Source of the DNA: Bin87 sp965219925
GTDB taxonomy: Bacteria; Chloroflexota; Dehalococcoidia; Lucifugimonadales; UBA3495
Reading direction: 5' to 3'
NCBI GenBank assembly: GCA_965219925.1
Contig: OZ244795.1
Coordinates: 930,001-994,000 of the forward strand
Length of the DNA stretch: 64,000 bases
The notes beneath the pieces were generated by a model. It worked only from the letters and a program-made list of their open reading frames with translations. It did not search any database and was not told where the DNA came from. Both the position numbers and the translations under genes were made by a program. Below are positions 44,614 to 56,626 of this stretch, piece after piece. Every line of letters begins with the position of its first letter. Position 1 is the first letter of the stretch.

Positions 44614-44907
44614 AATTTTCCTCCGTGGCCGGCCGCCGCCGGTTTTGAGTCGCAATTCGTAGCCAACCGATTGGCGCCAGTATAGCGCAATCTGGAGGGC
44701 CCGTCGGCGCCCCGCTACCCGACTTTCGTTAATGCCGAGAACGAATCACTGCGGCAGCACGTTATGCCGGCGGCGAATGGCAGCCGTGTATGGAATCGCC
44801 AACACCCCGCTTCAGCAACCGCCCATCAACCACTCCCCGTTCTCGAAAACGAAGAGAGAACGCACCAGACCCAATTCCGATGCGCCGTTTTCCGTCAATT
44901 GGGACAC

Positions 44908-45068
44908 TACCCACTTTAATCTGTCATTGCGAACGCAGCGCGGCAATCTCGTCGCCGTAGCATTGGTGGTTTGCCGACGTGTGTTCAACCTCAACGAGAT
45001 TGCCACGTCGCTGCGCTCCTCGCAATGACAGTGGGCCAGTTTGGTTTGACAAAGTGGGTACGCATGAG
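44908..45068. repeat. family A hairpin repeat between hydantoinase and TM2 genes
   Basis: The element runs from TACCCACTTTAATCTGTCA through the GAGATTGCCACG core to GGTTTGACAAAGTGGGTACG and CATGAG. The rest of the 623-bp gap (44614-44907 and 45069-45236) shows no convincing gene. Confidence 0.75.
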
Positions 45069-45236
45069 GGCCACTACCACCGCCTCGGCGCATAGATGGG
45101 CGCCAACATCTGGTGTCATGGGCTTTCCAGAGCAGACCACGATGCCCTGCTGATGCCACCGACTACAACCGCTAAACCGCCGGCACTACCAGGGCAACTT
45201 ACCGGCAGCAATGACCGTCGGTTTATCCCGGTCGGG

Positions 45237-45395
45237 CTAGCCGTATTTTTGATGAAAATCGTCATCGCTCATCACGATGTATTGGATGAAGTTGATGAAC
45301 GGCCAGATGCCAAAGAAGCTGCCGAGGTAAAATTTGTGGATGCCAAAGCCACCCAAAAAGAATGCCAACAGGATAGCAGTCGACTTCGATTTCAT
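45237..45395 (-). CDS. short TM2-domain-like membrane protein
   Basis: 52 residues: a basic start, then STAILLAFFLGGFGIHKFYL, the first helix and FYLG motif of TM2 proteins. It passes directly into FFGIWPFINFIQYIVMSDD. Normal TM2 domains have a second helix region of about 20 residues between these parts, so this copy looks internally shortened. GAGGA precedes the ATG by about 8 nt. It follows the beta-propeller gene on the same strand, 119 bp away, with a strong hairpin between them. Confidence 0.65.
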   Translation of the reverse strand: MKSKSTAILLAFFLGGFGIHKFYLGSFFGIWPFINFIQYIVMSDDDFHQKYG

Positions 45396-45427
45396 TTGAT
45401 GTTCCTCTGTACTCCTCCTCTGCGGCT

Positions 45428-45456
45428 GATGGGTCCGCGTTGCTCGCGGACCCATC
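45428..45456. terminator. 12-bp perfect hairpin between propeller and TM2 genes
   Basis: GATGGGTCCGCG (45428-45439), loop TTGCT and CGCGGACCCATC (45445-45456). It lacks a T tract on either strand. It may end or attenuate transcription into the TM2 gene. Confidence 0.45.
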
Positions 45457-45514
45457 CCGTCCAACCCGTATGATTGGTCTCCATCCTGCCCGTTCGGGAG
45501 GAGGAGACGCATCA

Positions 45515-46504
45515 TCAGTTTGGCATCCACATCACCGAGGATATTTCGCTGAACTCCCGGTCGAACTTGGACCATGATGCTCCGGCGTCGTCCGACTGAT
45601 ATAGATACCCGTACCGGCTGCCGGCCAGCAGGAAGTCCGGGTTTTGGCGCTGGGAGTTTACCACCCACATAGCCGTGTTGGGTTCGACGGGCAGGTTCAG
45701 GCTTTCCCAGTTGGCGCCGGAGTCCTGGGAGCGCATGACCACGCCGGTGGAGCCGGGGGTGGTGTCGCCAAAGGTGGTGTAGATGGTTTGCGGGTCGTCG
45801 GCCTTCACCTTGATGCCGCGAGGGTAGCCCAGCGGGAAGTTCTGGCGCACGTCCAGGTTGCGCCACGAGCCGCCGTCGTCGTCGGTGAGGAATACGTCAT
45901 CATTGACCATCACCACCACCCGGTGGGGCGGGCCGGCGGTTACGGTAACGTTGTGGATATCCAGGTTGGGAATGGCGCGGTGATCCACGGTTTCCCAGGT
46001 ATCGCCGCCGTCAGAACTGTGCCGCAACCCATCCACCTCGATACCGACCCACACGCTGTTGCCGTTGGTCGGGTCGATGGCAATGCCGGTAACGCGCGGC
46101 ACGCCCACCGCCGGACACTCGGCGGCAACCTCCACCGGGCGCAGTTCCCAGGTTTGCCCACCGTCGCGCGTGCGGTAGATGCGGCAAGGATTCGGAGTTC
46201 CGGTGCCGGCGAATCCCACCTGCGGGTTGGACGGGTCGAACGCGATGGCCCAAACCGCCGTGTCGTTCATAATGGTGTCAACCCGATGCCAGGTATCGCC
46301 GTTGTCATCGCTGCGTATGATGCCCCGGTCGCAGCCGGCCAACACCGCGCTGTCGCTACCGGGCACGGGCGTTAAACATCGCACCACCGCATCCGAGTGG
46401 ATGCCCTGGGTAATGCCGACCCGACGCCAGGATTCCCCGCTGTCCACGCTGCGCATCACGCCCTGTCCGGCTGTTCCTACCAAAATTGTTATTCCGTCTG
46501 CCAC
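45515..46504 (-). CDS. BNR/sialidase-type beta-propeller protein
   Basis: A 329-residue protein with repeated Asp-box motifs: SVDSGESWRRV, SDDNGDTWHRV, TRDGGQTWELR, SSDGGDTWETV, TDDDGGSWRNL, SQDSGANWESL and SDDAGASWSKF. This gives seven blades of the VPS10/sortilin or exo-alpha-sialidase type. No catalytic set of a glycosidase is recognisable and no signal peptide is present with this start. GTG at 46504 is chosen because AAGGAGG lies seven bases ahead; the frame to 46621 extends into non-coding sequence. Confidence 0.87.
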   Translation of the reverse strand: MADGITILVGTAGQGVMRSVDSGESWRRVGITQGIHSDAVVRCLTPVPGSDSAVLAGCDRGIIRSDDNGDTWHRVDTIMNDTAVWAIAFDPSNPQVGFAGTGTPNPCRIYRTRDGGQTWELRPVEVAAECPAVGVPRVTGIAIDPTNGNSVWVGIEVDGLRHSSDGGDTWETVDHRAIPNLDIHNVTVTAGPPHRVVVMVNDDVFLTDDDGGSWRNLDVRQNFPLGYPRGIKVKADDPQTIYTTFGDTTPGSTGVVMRSQDSGANWESLNLPVEPNTAMWVVNSQRQNPDFLLAGSRYGYLYQSDDAGASWSKFDREFSEISSVMWMPN

Positions 46505-46630
46505 GATAACGCCTCCTTGCTGCCGCTGAAATTGCGGTTGGGGGGTTTTACTACAGTTGGCGACATGATACCGCCGCCGGGGTGGGAATGCTACCGGGCG
46601 AGTGGCTCGGTTAGCGGCCATTGAGCGACG

Positions 46631-47440
46631 CTATGCTGACGGCCCAGATTCCGATTCCGCTTGCTGCACCAGTGTATCTACAAAATCCGCCAAAGCGTTC
46701 ACCTCGTCAGCCACGTACTGGCGATCCATGGTCGGATCCTCGATTGCTTCGTAGACATATTTGACTGCATATGGCGAGAGAGTGATCAGGTGTGCAAAGC
46801 GTTGAACCTCCGGAACGCCGGCGTTGTTGATTATTGCTGCCAGGTCAATGATGCTGTGGGTGCGTTCGTAACGTTCCCCGGCCAGACTAATCCAAGCTTT
46901 GAGCGCCAGTTCAGATGCCCGTTGGGCATGGAACCCGAAAATGTTTTCTTCCACATCTGAGTTCAGCAATATATACAAAGCTCGAATTTGCGCGCGGCAC
47001 ATCCGCATCAACTCGCGAGCGTTGTCCAACTCCGACACTATCTCTTCTCCCGGCAATGTTTGGTGTACGCCGTATAGTATGACCCCCTCTCGCCAGGCGC
47101 GGCCAGCGACATGGTTGATGGAGCGTTTTTTGGTTCGATATTGGGTTTCCGTCCAGATGATGATGTCAATACGCCGGAACCGCCCGTTGGATACGGTTTC
47201 GGCCAGCCCATGCGCTTGTTGACGAAGGTCGTACCGTTGCTGGACATCCAACTCGGTTTGGCTGGCGATGACGGCCAAATCCACGTCGCTGTGAGTTTGA
47301 TGGTCGCTACGGGCTCGGGAGCCAAACAGGATAACGCACTGGGGCGACAAGGCGCTGCCGATGGCCTCAGCAATAGCCTGAACAACGTTGGCGTCATGGT
47401 CAACCGAATCAGACTGAGTATGCGCCGCTGAAGTAGTCAT
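46631..47440 (-). CDS. MNT-HEPN fusion protein (nucleotidyltransferase plus HEPN)
   Basis: A 269-residue protein. Residues 15-125 form a minimal nucleotidyltransferase: VILFGSRARSDHQTHSDVDL gives G40-S41 and D52/D54, and RRIDIIIWT carries the third acid. Residues 135-260 form a HEPN helical bundle with an R-x4-H-like motif in GERYERTHSIIDLAA. Two-gene MNT-HEPN modules are toxin-antitoxin systems in which the nucleotidyltransferase modifies and silences the HEPN RNase. Here both are one polypeptide. It stands alone between the propeller gene and the MFS gene. Confidence 0.85.
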   Translation of the reverse strand: MTTSAAHTQSDSVDHDANVVQAIAEAIGSALSPQCVILFGSRARSDHQTHSDVDLAVIASQTELDVQQRYDLRQQAHGLAETVSNGRFRRIDIIIWTETQYRTKKRSINHVAGRAWREGVILYGVHQTLPGEEIVSELDNARELMRMCRAQIRALYILLNSDVEENIFGFHAQRASELALKAWISLAGERYERTHSIIDLAAIINNAGVPEVQRFAHLITLSPYAVKYVYEAIEDPTMDRQYVADEVNALADFVDTLVQQAESESGPSA

Positions 47441-47561
47441 GTCCGCTCACCAAATTGATGATAGCAGAACCGGCTGGGATCGGACTTGGGCTCCAACCAC
47501 AACGGCGTCGGTTCCGATCATGCACCGGAACCGACGCCTCAGAAAGTACCGATGCAGCGAG

Positions 47562-49079
47562 TTAGTTGCCGTCGCCGTCGCCGGAGCCGGCGGGCGCTGG
47601 CGCGGCGGCGGGTGCAGCTGGCGCTGGCCCGGTGTCATCTCGCATCTCGGCGGGAAGGGCGTTTTCCCATTCGGGCAACTGGTGCCGGTGAGTGCTGGGC
47701 AGGAACATGATTGCTATGACGCCGATGAGACTCATCACGAAAGACAACAGAATCGTCCAGAAGTACGGGTTGTCAAGGAAGGTCGGAAAACCCAAATCCC
47801 GCACGGCGATGAGTAAACCGGTGCCGGCCAAGGCGCCCGAGGCCATGCCGAAGCCGGCTCCCATCATCTGGAACCCGTAAGCGCTGCCGATTGGCGCGTT
47901 GCCGTAGTATTGCCGGTTGATAATAGGGAAGGCAGACATCTCGCCACCAAACCCGATACCAAACAGGACGGCAAACATATAGAACATCCACGGGGTGTCG
48001 GCGAAGAAGAGGATGGAGACAGGCGCGAACTGCAGGAAGAAGCAAACGGCCATGACCCATTTGCTGCCAAACAGATCGGCGGCGACGGGAACACCGAAGC
48101 GCGTGATAGTGCTCACCAGGCTCATGGTGGCGGCGGCGCCGGCGCCGATGGCCGCGGCGCTGAGCAAGCCGGTGCCCACGAACCCTCCTTCCGGGCGCAA
48201 GGCATCCACGACCATAAGTGGCAGGAACACGATCACGATGCTGTGGCCGGCGCAACCCCAATAATGGATGCCGATGAGGTTCCAGAACGCCGGTGTCTTG
48301 CGCACCTGGTTCAGGAAAACACGTGCGCGCTCCTTGGCCCCGACGCCGGTGGTGGGCGCCCTACGGGACGGCTCGTTGGCGTCGGCGCCCAGCTGACGCA
48401 TACCAACGTCCTCCGGAGAGTTGTGGAATAGTCGGGTCAATAGCAGGAGGAGGATGCCACCTACGATTCCAGGCACCCAGAACGCCATCCGCAACCCGAT
48501 GGTTTCGGGTTCCAGGAACGGGAAAAAGCGAGCCCAGGCTTGCCCGGGGCCGAAGGTGAAGAACCATACCAGGCCAAGCATAATGGGCGGCGCGATTACC
48601 GGACCAAAACCCTGGGAGGATTGCAACAACCCCATTCCCAGGCCAAGATGCCGGCGGAACCAGGACGTAACCGCCACGGTGAGCGGAACCTGGAAGATCC
48701 CCATTGATGCGCTGAGCAGAATGCCGAAGAACAAGTAGAGCTGCCAAATCTCGGTCATGAAGCCGGTTAAAATCATGCCCGCGATGTATAGCGACGCTCC
48801 CAGCGTCATGGTGAACCGCGCGCCGTAGCGGTCGCCCAGCCATCCGGATGGCGGGCCGAACAAGCCCGACACCACCCACTGCATGGAGAAGGCAAACAGG
48901 ATCAGACCTTCGCTCCACCCAAAGACCTCGGATATGATGGGCACTATTACCGGGAATCCCATCCGGAACGACGATGACACCAGCCGCATTACCGACGTGA
49001 TGACGACGATTGCCCACGCGTAGTGGATGCGTTGCCCGACAAGCGCAAACTCGGCCGGACGAAGATTCACTATGGCCAT
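47562..49079 (-). CDS. MFS transporter
   Basis: A 505-residue membrane protein with about 12 hydrophobic segments and the loop GPPSGWLGDRYGARFTMTLG between segments 2 and 3. The C-terminal 30 residues are alanine- and proline-rich (PAPAAPAAAPAPAGSGDGDG). ATG at 49079 has GGGAGAGG close upstream. The frame continues open to 49649, through a family A repeat, but that part is repeat sequence and not gene. It resembles monocarboxylate-type carriers in the 'TPAFWNLIGIHYWGCAGHS' segment; the substrate is unknown. Confidence 0.88.
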   Translation of the reverse strand: MAIVNLRPAEFALVGQRIHYAWAIVVITSVMRLVSSSFRMGFPVIVPIISEVFGWSEGLILFAFSMQWVVSGLFGPPSGWLGDRYGARFTMTLGASLYIAGMILTGFMTEIWQLYLFFGILLSASMGIFQVPLTVAVTSWFRRHLGLGMGLLQSSQGFGPVIAPPIMLGLVWFFTFGPGQAWARFFPFLEPETIGLRMAFWVPGIVGGILLLLLTRLFHNSPEDVGMRQLGADANEPSRRAPTTGVGAKERARVFLNQVRKTPAFWNLIGIHYWGCAGHSIVIVFLPLMVVDALRPEGGFVGTGLLSAAAIGAGAAATMSLVSTITRFGVPVAADLFGSKWVMAVCFFLQFAPVSILFFADTPWMFYMFAVLFGIGFGGEMSAFPIINRQYYGNAPIGSAYGFQMMGAGFGMASGALAGTGLLIAVRDLGFPTFLDNPYFWTILLSFVMSLIGVIAIMFLPSTHRHQLPEWENALPAEMRDDTGPAPAAPAAAPAPAGSGDGDGN

Positions 49080-49162
49080 AGTCCTCTCCCTCGAATGGCG
49101 GCAGTATGCTACCGGCCTCAATAGACTGTCAAGGAAAGGCACTGGCTCATGCACACCCAATC

Positions 49163-49271
49163 TGTCATTGCGAGCGTAGCGTGGCAATCTCGTCGCCGTA
49201 GCAACGGCGGTTCGCCGGCGTATGTTCAACCTCATCGAGATTGCCAGGTCGCTGCGCTCCTCGCAATGACA
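49163..49271. repeat. family A hairpin repeat upstream of copA
   Basis: TGTCATTGCGAGCG to TCGCAATGACA, with the GGCAATCTCG/CGAGATTGCC inner pair. It lies between the divergent MFS and copA genes. Confidence 0.75.
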
Positions 49272-49282
49272 ACCGCATGACC

Positions 49283-49313
49283 CTGACCGGTGATTATCGC
49301 TCACTGATATAAT
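49283..49313 (+). promoter_or_regulatory. candidate copA promoter
   Basis: A perfect TATAAT (49308-49313) with a weak CTGACC (49283-49288) at 19-nt spacing, 52 nt ahead of the copA start. A long -35/-10 spacer of 19 nt is typical of MerR-type (CueR) metal-activated promoters. No clean operator dyad was seen, so control by copper is inference. Confidence 0.45.
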
Positions 49314-49364
49314 GTGTACGTAATCCGCACATGATTTGATGGGTTTCGCTGATATGTTGCCACG

Positions 49365-51878
<2,514 letters not shown>

Positions 51879-51917
51879 CAGACCCGGTGGTGATATTTTG
51901 GAACGGGAGCCAGAGGA

Positions 51918-52068
51918 GCGCCCACCCCCACCTGTCATTGCGACCCCGAACTTGATACGGGGGTGGCAATCTCGTCGCCGTAGCAATGGTGGTTTGCCGG
52001 CGTGTGTTCAACCTCAACGAGATTGCCACGTCGCTGCGCTCTTCGCAATGACAGGTGGGGGTGGGCGC
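51918..52068. repeat. family A hairpin repeat with GCGCCCACCCCC arms
   Basis: The outer 26 bp at each end are exact inverse complements (GCGCCCACCCCCACCTGTCA at the left). These arms differ completely from the CGCGTACCCACTTT arms of other copies. The inner core (GGCAATCTCGTCGCCGTAGC, CGAGATTGCCACGTCGCTGC) is shared with them. Confidence 0.85.
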
Positions 52069-52153
52069 GAACATAACCGCTGGCGGGCGAGAACAACTGA
52101 CAAAAGCCGGCTCGCCGGATCCTACACTAACGAAGACCGGAAAACACCTCGAA

Positions 52154-53119
52154 ATGACCAAGTGGACTCTGCTGCTGTCGTTGCTCCTGGTACTGGGCTG
52201 CAGCGAGATGGAAATGGAACAGGACAGTATCCAACCCGTCAACACGCTATCTCCCACTGCCACCCCGGACCTGGTCGCCACGGTGGATGCCAGCGTGCGA
52301 ATGATCCTGGCCGACATTCCCACAGTTACGCCGCAATCTACCCCAACGCCGCAGCCAACCGCGACGCCGCAGCCCACGGCAACACCACAGTCGCCGCCGA
52401 CGCCGTTGCCAACGGCTACTCCGCCAGCGCAGCCTACGCCACAGCCCACGCCTACGCCGCAGCCTACGGCCACTTTCCAACCGACGACTACTCCCGAACC
52501 GACGCTGGGGGAGGTCATTGAACGAGCGGCCCAATCGGTGGTGCGCATCGAGTATTACCAACAGTCGATTGCTTCGGGGTTTATCTACAAGACCGCAGGG
52601 AAAACGCGGGTTAGCATCATCACCAATGCCCATGTAGTGGACGGACGAGACCACACCAAAATGCGAGCAGTCATGCCGGACGGTCAATCGTTGGAGGTGG
52701 TTGCAGTCCGCGCGGGCAACCCCGCCATTGATGATATTGCGGTGATAGAAGTACGGCGCCCGGAGCTTGAGTCCGTATCAGTTGCGAAACTTGCAGAAGA
52801 AGGAAGTGTCCGGGCAGGTGATTCCGTAGTAGTGTTGGGGTTCCCGCTGGCAAATAAATTGGGTGAAGAGATTTCGATAACGTCGGGCATAATCTCGGCG
52901 GTGCAGAACTGTCCTTGGCTGGATGATGATGACGTTACGTGTGTCAAGACAGACGCCGCGATCAATCCCGGTAACAGCGGCGGCCCGCTGATCAACCACC
53001 AGGGCGAAGTCATCGGCATTAATACTCGTAAGGCGGTAGGCACGCGAGTCGAAGGCATCGGATACGCCATTGCAACCGATTATCTGGCAAAATGGCTGTC
53101 GGACAGACTAATAGATTAG
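52154..53119 (+). CDS. trypsin-like (HtrA/DegP-type) serine protease, predicted lipoprotein
   Basis: 321 residues. The N-terminus MTKWTLLLSLLLVLGCSEME is a lipoprotein signal with lipobox LVLG-Cys16. Residues 60-118 are a Pro-Thr repeat linker (TPQPTATPQPTATP) that would span the cell wall or surface layer. The protease domain has the triad His in IITNAHVVDGR, Asp in AIDDIAVIEV and Ser in INPGNSGGPLINH. No PDZ domain follows. It would act outside the membrane on misfolded or regulatory proteins. The start 52154 is set by the signal peptide; the frame upstream belongs to a repeat. Confidence 0.92.
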   Translation: MTKWTLLLSLLLVLGCSEMEMEQDSIQPVNTLSPTATPDLVATVDASVRMILADIPTVTPQSTPTPQPTATPQPTATPQSPPTPLPTATPPAQPTPQPTPTPQPTATFQPTTTPEPTLGEVIERAAQSVVRIEYYQQSIASGFIYKTAGKTRVSIITNAHVVDGRDHTKMRAVMPDGQSLEVVAVRAGNPAIDDIAVIEVRRPELESVSVAKLAEEGSVRAGDSVVVLGFPLANKLGEEISITSGIISAVQNCPWLDDDDVTCVKTDAAINPGNSGGPLINHQGEVIGINTRKAVGTRVEGIGYAIATDYLAKWLSDRLID

Positions 53120-53124
53120 ACAGG

Positions 53125-53357
53125 CTCGCGCGTACCCACTTTAATCTGTCATTGCGACCCCGTACTTGATACGGGGGTGGCAATCTCGTCGCCGTAGCAA
53201 TGGTGGTTTGCCGGTGTGTGTTCAACCTCAACGAGATTGCCACGTGGTTCGACAGGCTCACCATGAGCGGCTGCGCTCCTCGCAATGACAGGTGGGGGTG
53301 AGCGCTCCTCGCAATGACAGCAGGCCGGTTTGGTTTGACAAAGTGGGTACGCGTGAA
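53125..53357. repeat. compound family A repeat with an inserted family B piece
   Basis: Outer arms CTCGCGCGTACCCACTTT and CAAAGTGGGTACGCGTGA. The CGAGATTGCCACGTGGTTCG junction leads into the family B segment GACAGGCTCACCATGAGCGG. Two right ends (CTCCTCGCAATGACAG) follow in tandem, so this copy has been hit or extended more than once. Confidence 0.75.
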
Positions 53358-53380
53358 ATTAGAAGGGGAGTTGAAAAAAT

Positions 53381-53614
53381 ATGGCAACTGCAACCGATCC
53401 CATCTGCCTGATGCAGGTGGACACCGAGAATCCCAACGGCGGCGCCAGCGAACACGACGGCCAAACCTATTATTTTTGTGCGCCGGGCTGTCGCATTGCC
53501 TTTGAGCGCGACCCCGAAGGGTGGGCATCGGGACGCAACAAGCCCATCGCTATGGAAGCGCCCCAATCCCAGCCGCTCACCATCGTGCGCCGCCTGTTCC
53601 GCCGCGATAAGTAA
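53381..53614 (+). CDS. YHS-domain protein
   Basis: A 77-residue protein with ATDPICLMQVDTENPNGGAS, then HDGQTYYFCAPGCRIAFERD and PEGW, the YHS pattern (Cys, then Y-x-FC-x2-C-x3-F). YHS domains bind metals and often accompany copper ATPases; copA lies upstream with a protease gene between. GAAGGGGAG lies 12-15 nt ahead of the ATG. Confidence 0.85.
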   Translation: MATATDPICLMQVDTENPNGGASEHDGQTYYFCAPGCRIAFERDPEGWASGRNKPIAMEAPQSQPLTIVRRLFRRDK

Positions 53615-53636
53615 CGCCAGGCAGTCAGCCTGGCGT
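53614..53636. terminator. hairpin between convergent YHS and secA genes
   Basis: ACGCCAGGC (53614-53622), loop AGTCA, GCCTGGCGT (53628-53636). It sits between two convergent stop codons and may end both transcripts, though it has no T tract. Confidence 0.5.
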
Positions 53637-53645
53637 ACATGGAAT

Positions 53646-56351
53646 CTAGACGTTGGCTCCGCAGCATCGCTTGTACTTGCGCCCACTGCCGCAGGGACAC
53701 GGAGCGTTGCGGCCGATCTTGCGGCCGGCGCGCGGCGCGCTGGCGGTGCGTCCTCCGGTTACCGCCGCCATCGGGCTCACCGGGGCGCGCTGTGCGGCTC
53801 TGCGCCCAATGTTGCCGTTTCCGTTGTTGCCAGCATCGTGAGCGCCGTTGTTGGAACCCGCGGCGCTGCCGTCGGCCGGATTTCCCAGGTTCGCAGCCTC
53901 CGGAGAAAGCGTTACGTGGAACAGGGAGTGGGTAACCTCCCGTTGCATCTGCTGCATGAGTTCGGTGAACGCGCGCTGGCCCTCGGAACGATACACGGTT
54001 AGCGGGTCGCGTTGACCCACCGCGTGCAGTCCGACGCCGGTACGCAGGTTCTCCATGCTGGTGAGGTGGCTGACCCAGTGGGTGTCTATGGACTTGAGCA
54101 TCAGCAACCGGGTCAGAAGCTGCATCTGATCGGATCCCATATCGCGTTCTTTCGCGTCGTACAGGTCCTCGGCGTGTTGGTACAGGATGTCTTCGATGCG
54201 GTCGCGACTCAACAGGAGCAGCTTTTCCGGGGTGTCAAACTCGAACGGCGGCGGGCAGATCATCCGCAAACCGGCCAGCAATCCTTCGGCGTTCCAGTCA
54301 TCAGCGTGGCGGGATTGAAGATGGGCCGCAGTCAGTTGATTGAACTCGTCCCGCAACATATCCAGCAGTCGATTCCGCAACCCTTCGCCGGCCAGAATCT
54401 GGGTGCGCAGAGTGTAAATGGCGGTGCGCTGCTGGTTCAACACATCGTCGAAATTCAGCAGGTGTTTGCGGACGTCGAAATGGTAGCCCTCGACCTTTAC
54501 CTGAGCGCCGGCGATGGATTTGGTAATCAGTTTGTTTTCCAGAGGTTCGTCATCGTTCAGGCCCGTCCAGGTCATGACGTTCTTGATGCGGTCGCCGCCA
54601 AAGCGCTGCATCAATTCGTCCTGCAGCGCCACAAAGAACTGGCTGCTGCCAGGGTCGCCCTGCCGACCGGCGCGGCCCCGCAACTGGTTGTCCACCCGTC
54701 GGGCCTCGTGGTGCTCGGTGCCAATGACGTGCAAACCGCCCAGGGCAATGACCCGATCATGTTCCTGCTGCCAGTCTTCGCGACCGGCATCGGCGCCGCC
54801 CAGCACGATGTCGGTGCCCCGACCCGCCATGTTGGTTGACACCGTAACGGCGCCAGCCCGGCCCGCCTGGGCCACGATACTGGCTTCATGCTCGTGGTTG
54901 CGGGCGTTGAGCACCTGGTGGGCAACCCCGCGCTTGCGGAGCATTTCGCTCAATGCTTCGGAGGTCTCGATGGAAGTCGTGCCGACCAGCACTGGTTGAC
55001 CGGACTGCGACCGGGCCGCTATGTTTTCGACCACGGCGTTCCATTTACCGTCCGCCGTCGGGAAAATCAGGTCGGTGGCGTCGGCGCGTATCATCTGCAC
55101 GTTGGTGGGAACCGCGACCACTTCCAGGCCATAAATCTTGTAAAACTCATCGGCCTCGGTCACGGCAGTACCGGTCATACCCGACAGCTTGTTGTACATC
55201 CGGAAGTAGTTTTGCAGTGTGATGGTGGCGTACGTTACGCTTTCCCGCTGGATTTTGAGTCCTTCCTTGGCTTCTACAGCCTGGTGCAGACCGTCAGACC
55301 AGCGGCGTCCCGGCTGCAACCGGCCCGTGAACTCGTCGACAATGATGACCTCGCCGTTGGTTGCCACGTAGTCCTTGTCCTTGACCTTCTGAATCTGCGC
55401 CACCAGCGCGTTTTCCATGTACTGCACCAGGTGGAAGTTCTCCGGGTCGTAGAGGTTGTCCACCCGCGCCCAGCGCTCCATCTTGGCGATGCCTTCTTCG
55501 TTCAGGGAGATGGACTGGGAACGTTCGTCTATGGTGTAATCCTCATGCTCTCGCAGGCGGGGCGCCAGGCGAGCGAAGGTGTAGTAATGCTCCACCGGCT
55601 GCTGAGCCGGCCCGCTGATGATAAGGGGTGTGCGGGCCTCGTCAATCAGGATGTTGTCAACCTCGTCCACGATGGCGAAGTGGCGACGACCGCCCTGAAC
55701 CTGCAGGTGCACTTCCAGCGCCATATTGTCGCGCAGGTAGTCAAAGCCGAACTCGTTGTTGGTGCCGTAGAGTACGTCGGCGCGGTACGCCTCGGTGCGG
55801 CTGACGGGAGACAGGAACTGAAAACCGCCCTTGCCGGGGTCGGTCATTTCAGGATCATAGACGTAGGCGGCATCGTGCTGCAGGCAGCCGACGGTCAGGC
55901 CCAGCAGGTGGTAGATGGGACCCATCCACACCGGGTCGCGGCGGGCCAGGTAGTCATTGACCGTAACGATGTGAACGCCATCGCCGGTGAGAGCGTTGAG
56001 ATAGGCGGGCAGCGTGGCGACCAGGGTTTTGCCCTCGCCGGTTTTCATCTCGGCAATCTTGCCGTCGTTGAGCACAGCTCCGCCGATGAGCTGCACATCG
56101 TAGTGGCGCTGGCCCAGCGTGCGGCGGGCGGCTTCGCGCACCACGGCAAACGCCTCGGGCAGCAGGCCATTCAACGCTTCCCCATCGCCCAGGCGATTGC
56201 GGAACTCGTCGGTTTTGGCGCGCAGGGCAGCATCGTCCAGGGCGCGCGCCGAGTCCTCCAGCGCGTTCACCCTGGGAACCATCTGGCCCCGGAGCTTTTC
56301 GGCGGCGCGTTCCGGTGTGTCGCCGACTATCTTTCTGAGTAATGAAACCAT
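53646..56351 (-). CDS. secA: protein translocase ATPase SecA
   Basis: A 901-residue preprotein translocase motor. Walker A is EMKTGEGKTLVATLPAYL at 101-118, and the DEAD-type box is FAIVDEVDNILIDEARTPLI. Later motifs are VTVSTNMAGRGTDIVLGG and EHHEARRVDNQLRGRAGRQG. The C-terminal zinc-binding tail NAPCPCGSGRKYKRCC binds SecB or the ribosome. It drives proteins through SecYEG. The gene is monocistronic as far as can be seen. Confidence 0.97.
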   Translation of the reverse strand: MVSLLRKIVGDTPERAAEKLRGQMVPRVNALEDSARALDDAALRAKTDEFRNRLGDGEALNGLLPEAFAVVREAARRTLGQRHYDVQLIGGAVLNDGKIAEMKTGEGKTLVATLPAYLNALTGDGVHIVTVNDYLARRDPVWMGPIYHLLGLTVGCLQHDAAYVYDPEMTDPGKGGFQFLSPVSRTEAYRADVLYGTNNEFGFDYLRDNMALEVHLQVQGGRRHFAIVDEVDNILIDEARTPLIISGPAQQPVEHYYTFARLAPRLREHEDYTIDERSQSISLNEEGIAKMERWARVDNLYDPENFHLVQYMENALVAQIQKVKDKDYVATNGEVIIVDEFTGRLQPGRRWSDGLHQAVEAKEGLKIQRESVTYATITLQNYFRMYNKLSGMTGTAVTEADEFYKIYGLEVVAVPTNVQMIRADATDLIFPTADGKWNAVVENIAARSQSGQPVLVGTTSIETSEALSEMLRKRGVAHQVLNARNHEHEASIVAQAGRAGAVTVSTNMAGRGTDIVLGGADAGREDWQQEHDRVIALGGLHVIGTEHHEARRVDNQLRGRAGRQGDPGSSQFFVALQDELMQRFGGDRIKNVMTWTGLNDDEPLENKLITKSIAGAQVKVEGYHFDVRKHLLNFDDVLNQQRTAIYTLRTQILAGEGLRNRLLDMLRDEFNQLTAAHLQSRHADDWNAEGLLAGLRMICPPPFEFDTPEKLLLLSRDRIEDILYQHAEDLYDAKERDMGSDQMQLLTRLLMLKSIDTHWVSHLTSMENLRTGVGLHAVGQRDPLTVYRSEGQRAFTELMQQMQREVTHSLFHVTLSPEAANLGNPADGSAAGSNNGAHDAGNNGNGNIGRRAAQRAPVSPMAAVTGGRTASAPRAGRKIGRNAPCPCGSGRKYKRCCGANV

Positions 56352-56626
56352 GATTTACCCTCACCCGAACCGTCTCCCACTTTGGTGAGGAGACACCGAC
56401 GTTCGTCATCACGGGCGCAGCGTGGCAGCCCGCTGGAACCAGGCAGTTTGTCGCGTCAGTATAGCAATTATACCGATCATACGCAGGGGCATAGCCTGTC
56501 GGATTGGCGGGGTTGGTGAAGGCGGGTTGCGGGTTGCGAGGCAGGGCCGAGACTCTGCGCTATCATCCGTAGGGCAGCAGGGCATCCGATTGAGAGCACC
56601 GTTGCAGTCCTCATGCGTTCCCTCTC

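Noticed and set aside
54012..56342. Plus-strand frames of 275 and 484 residues opposite secA
   Set aside because: Antisense shadows of secA codon structure. No known family features.
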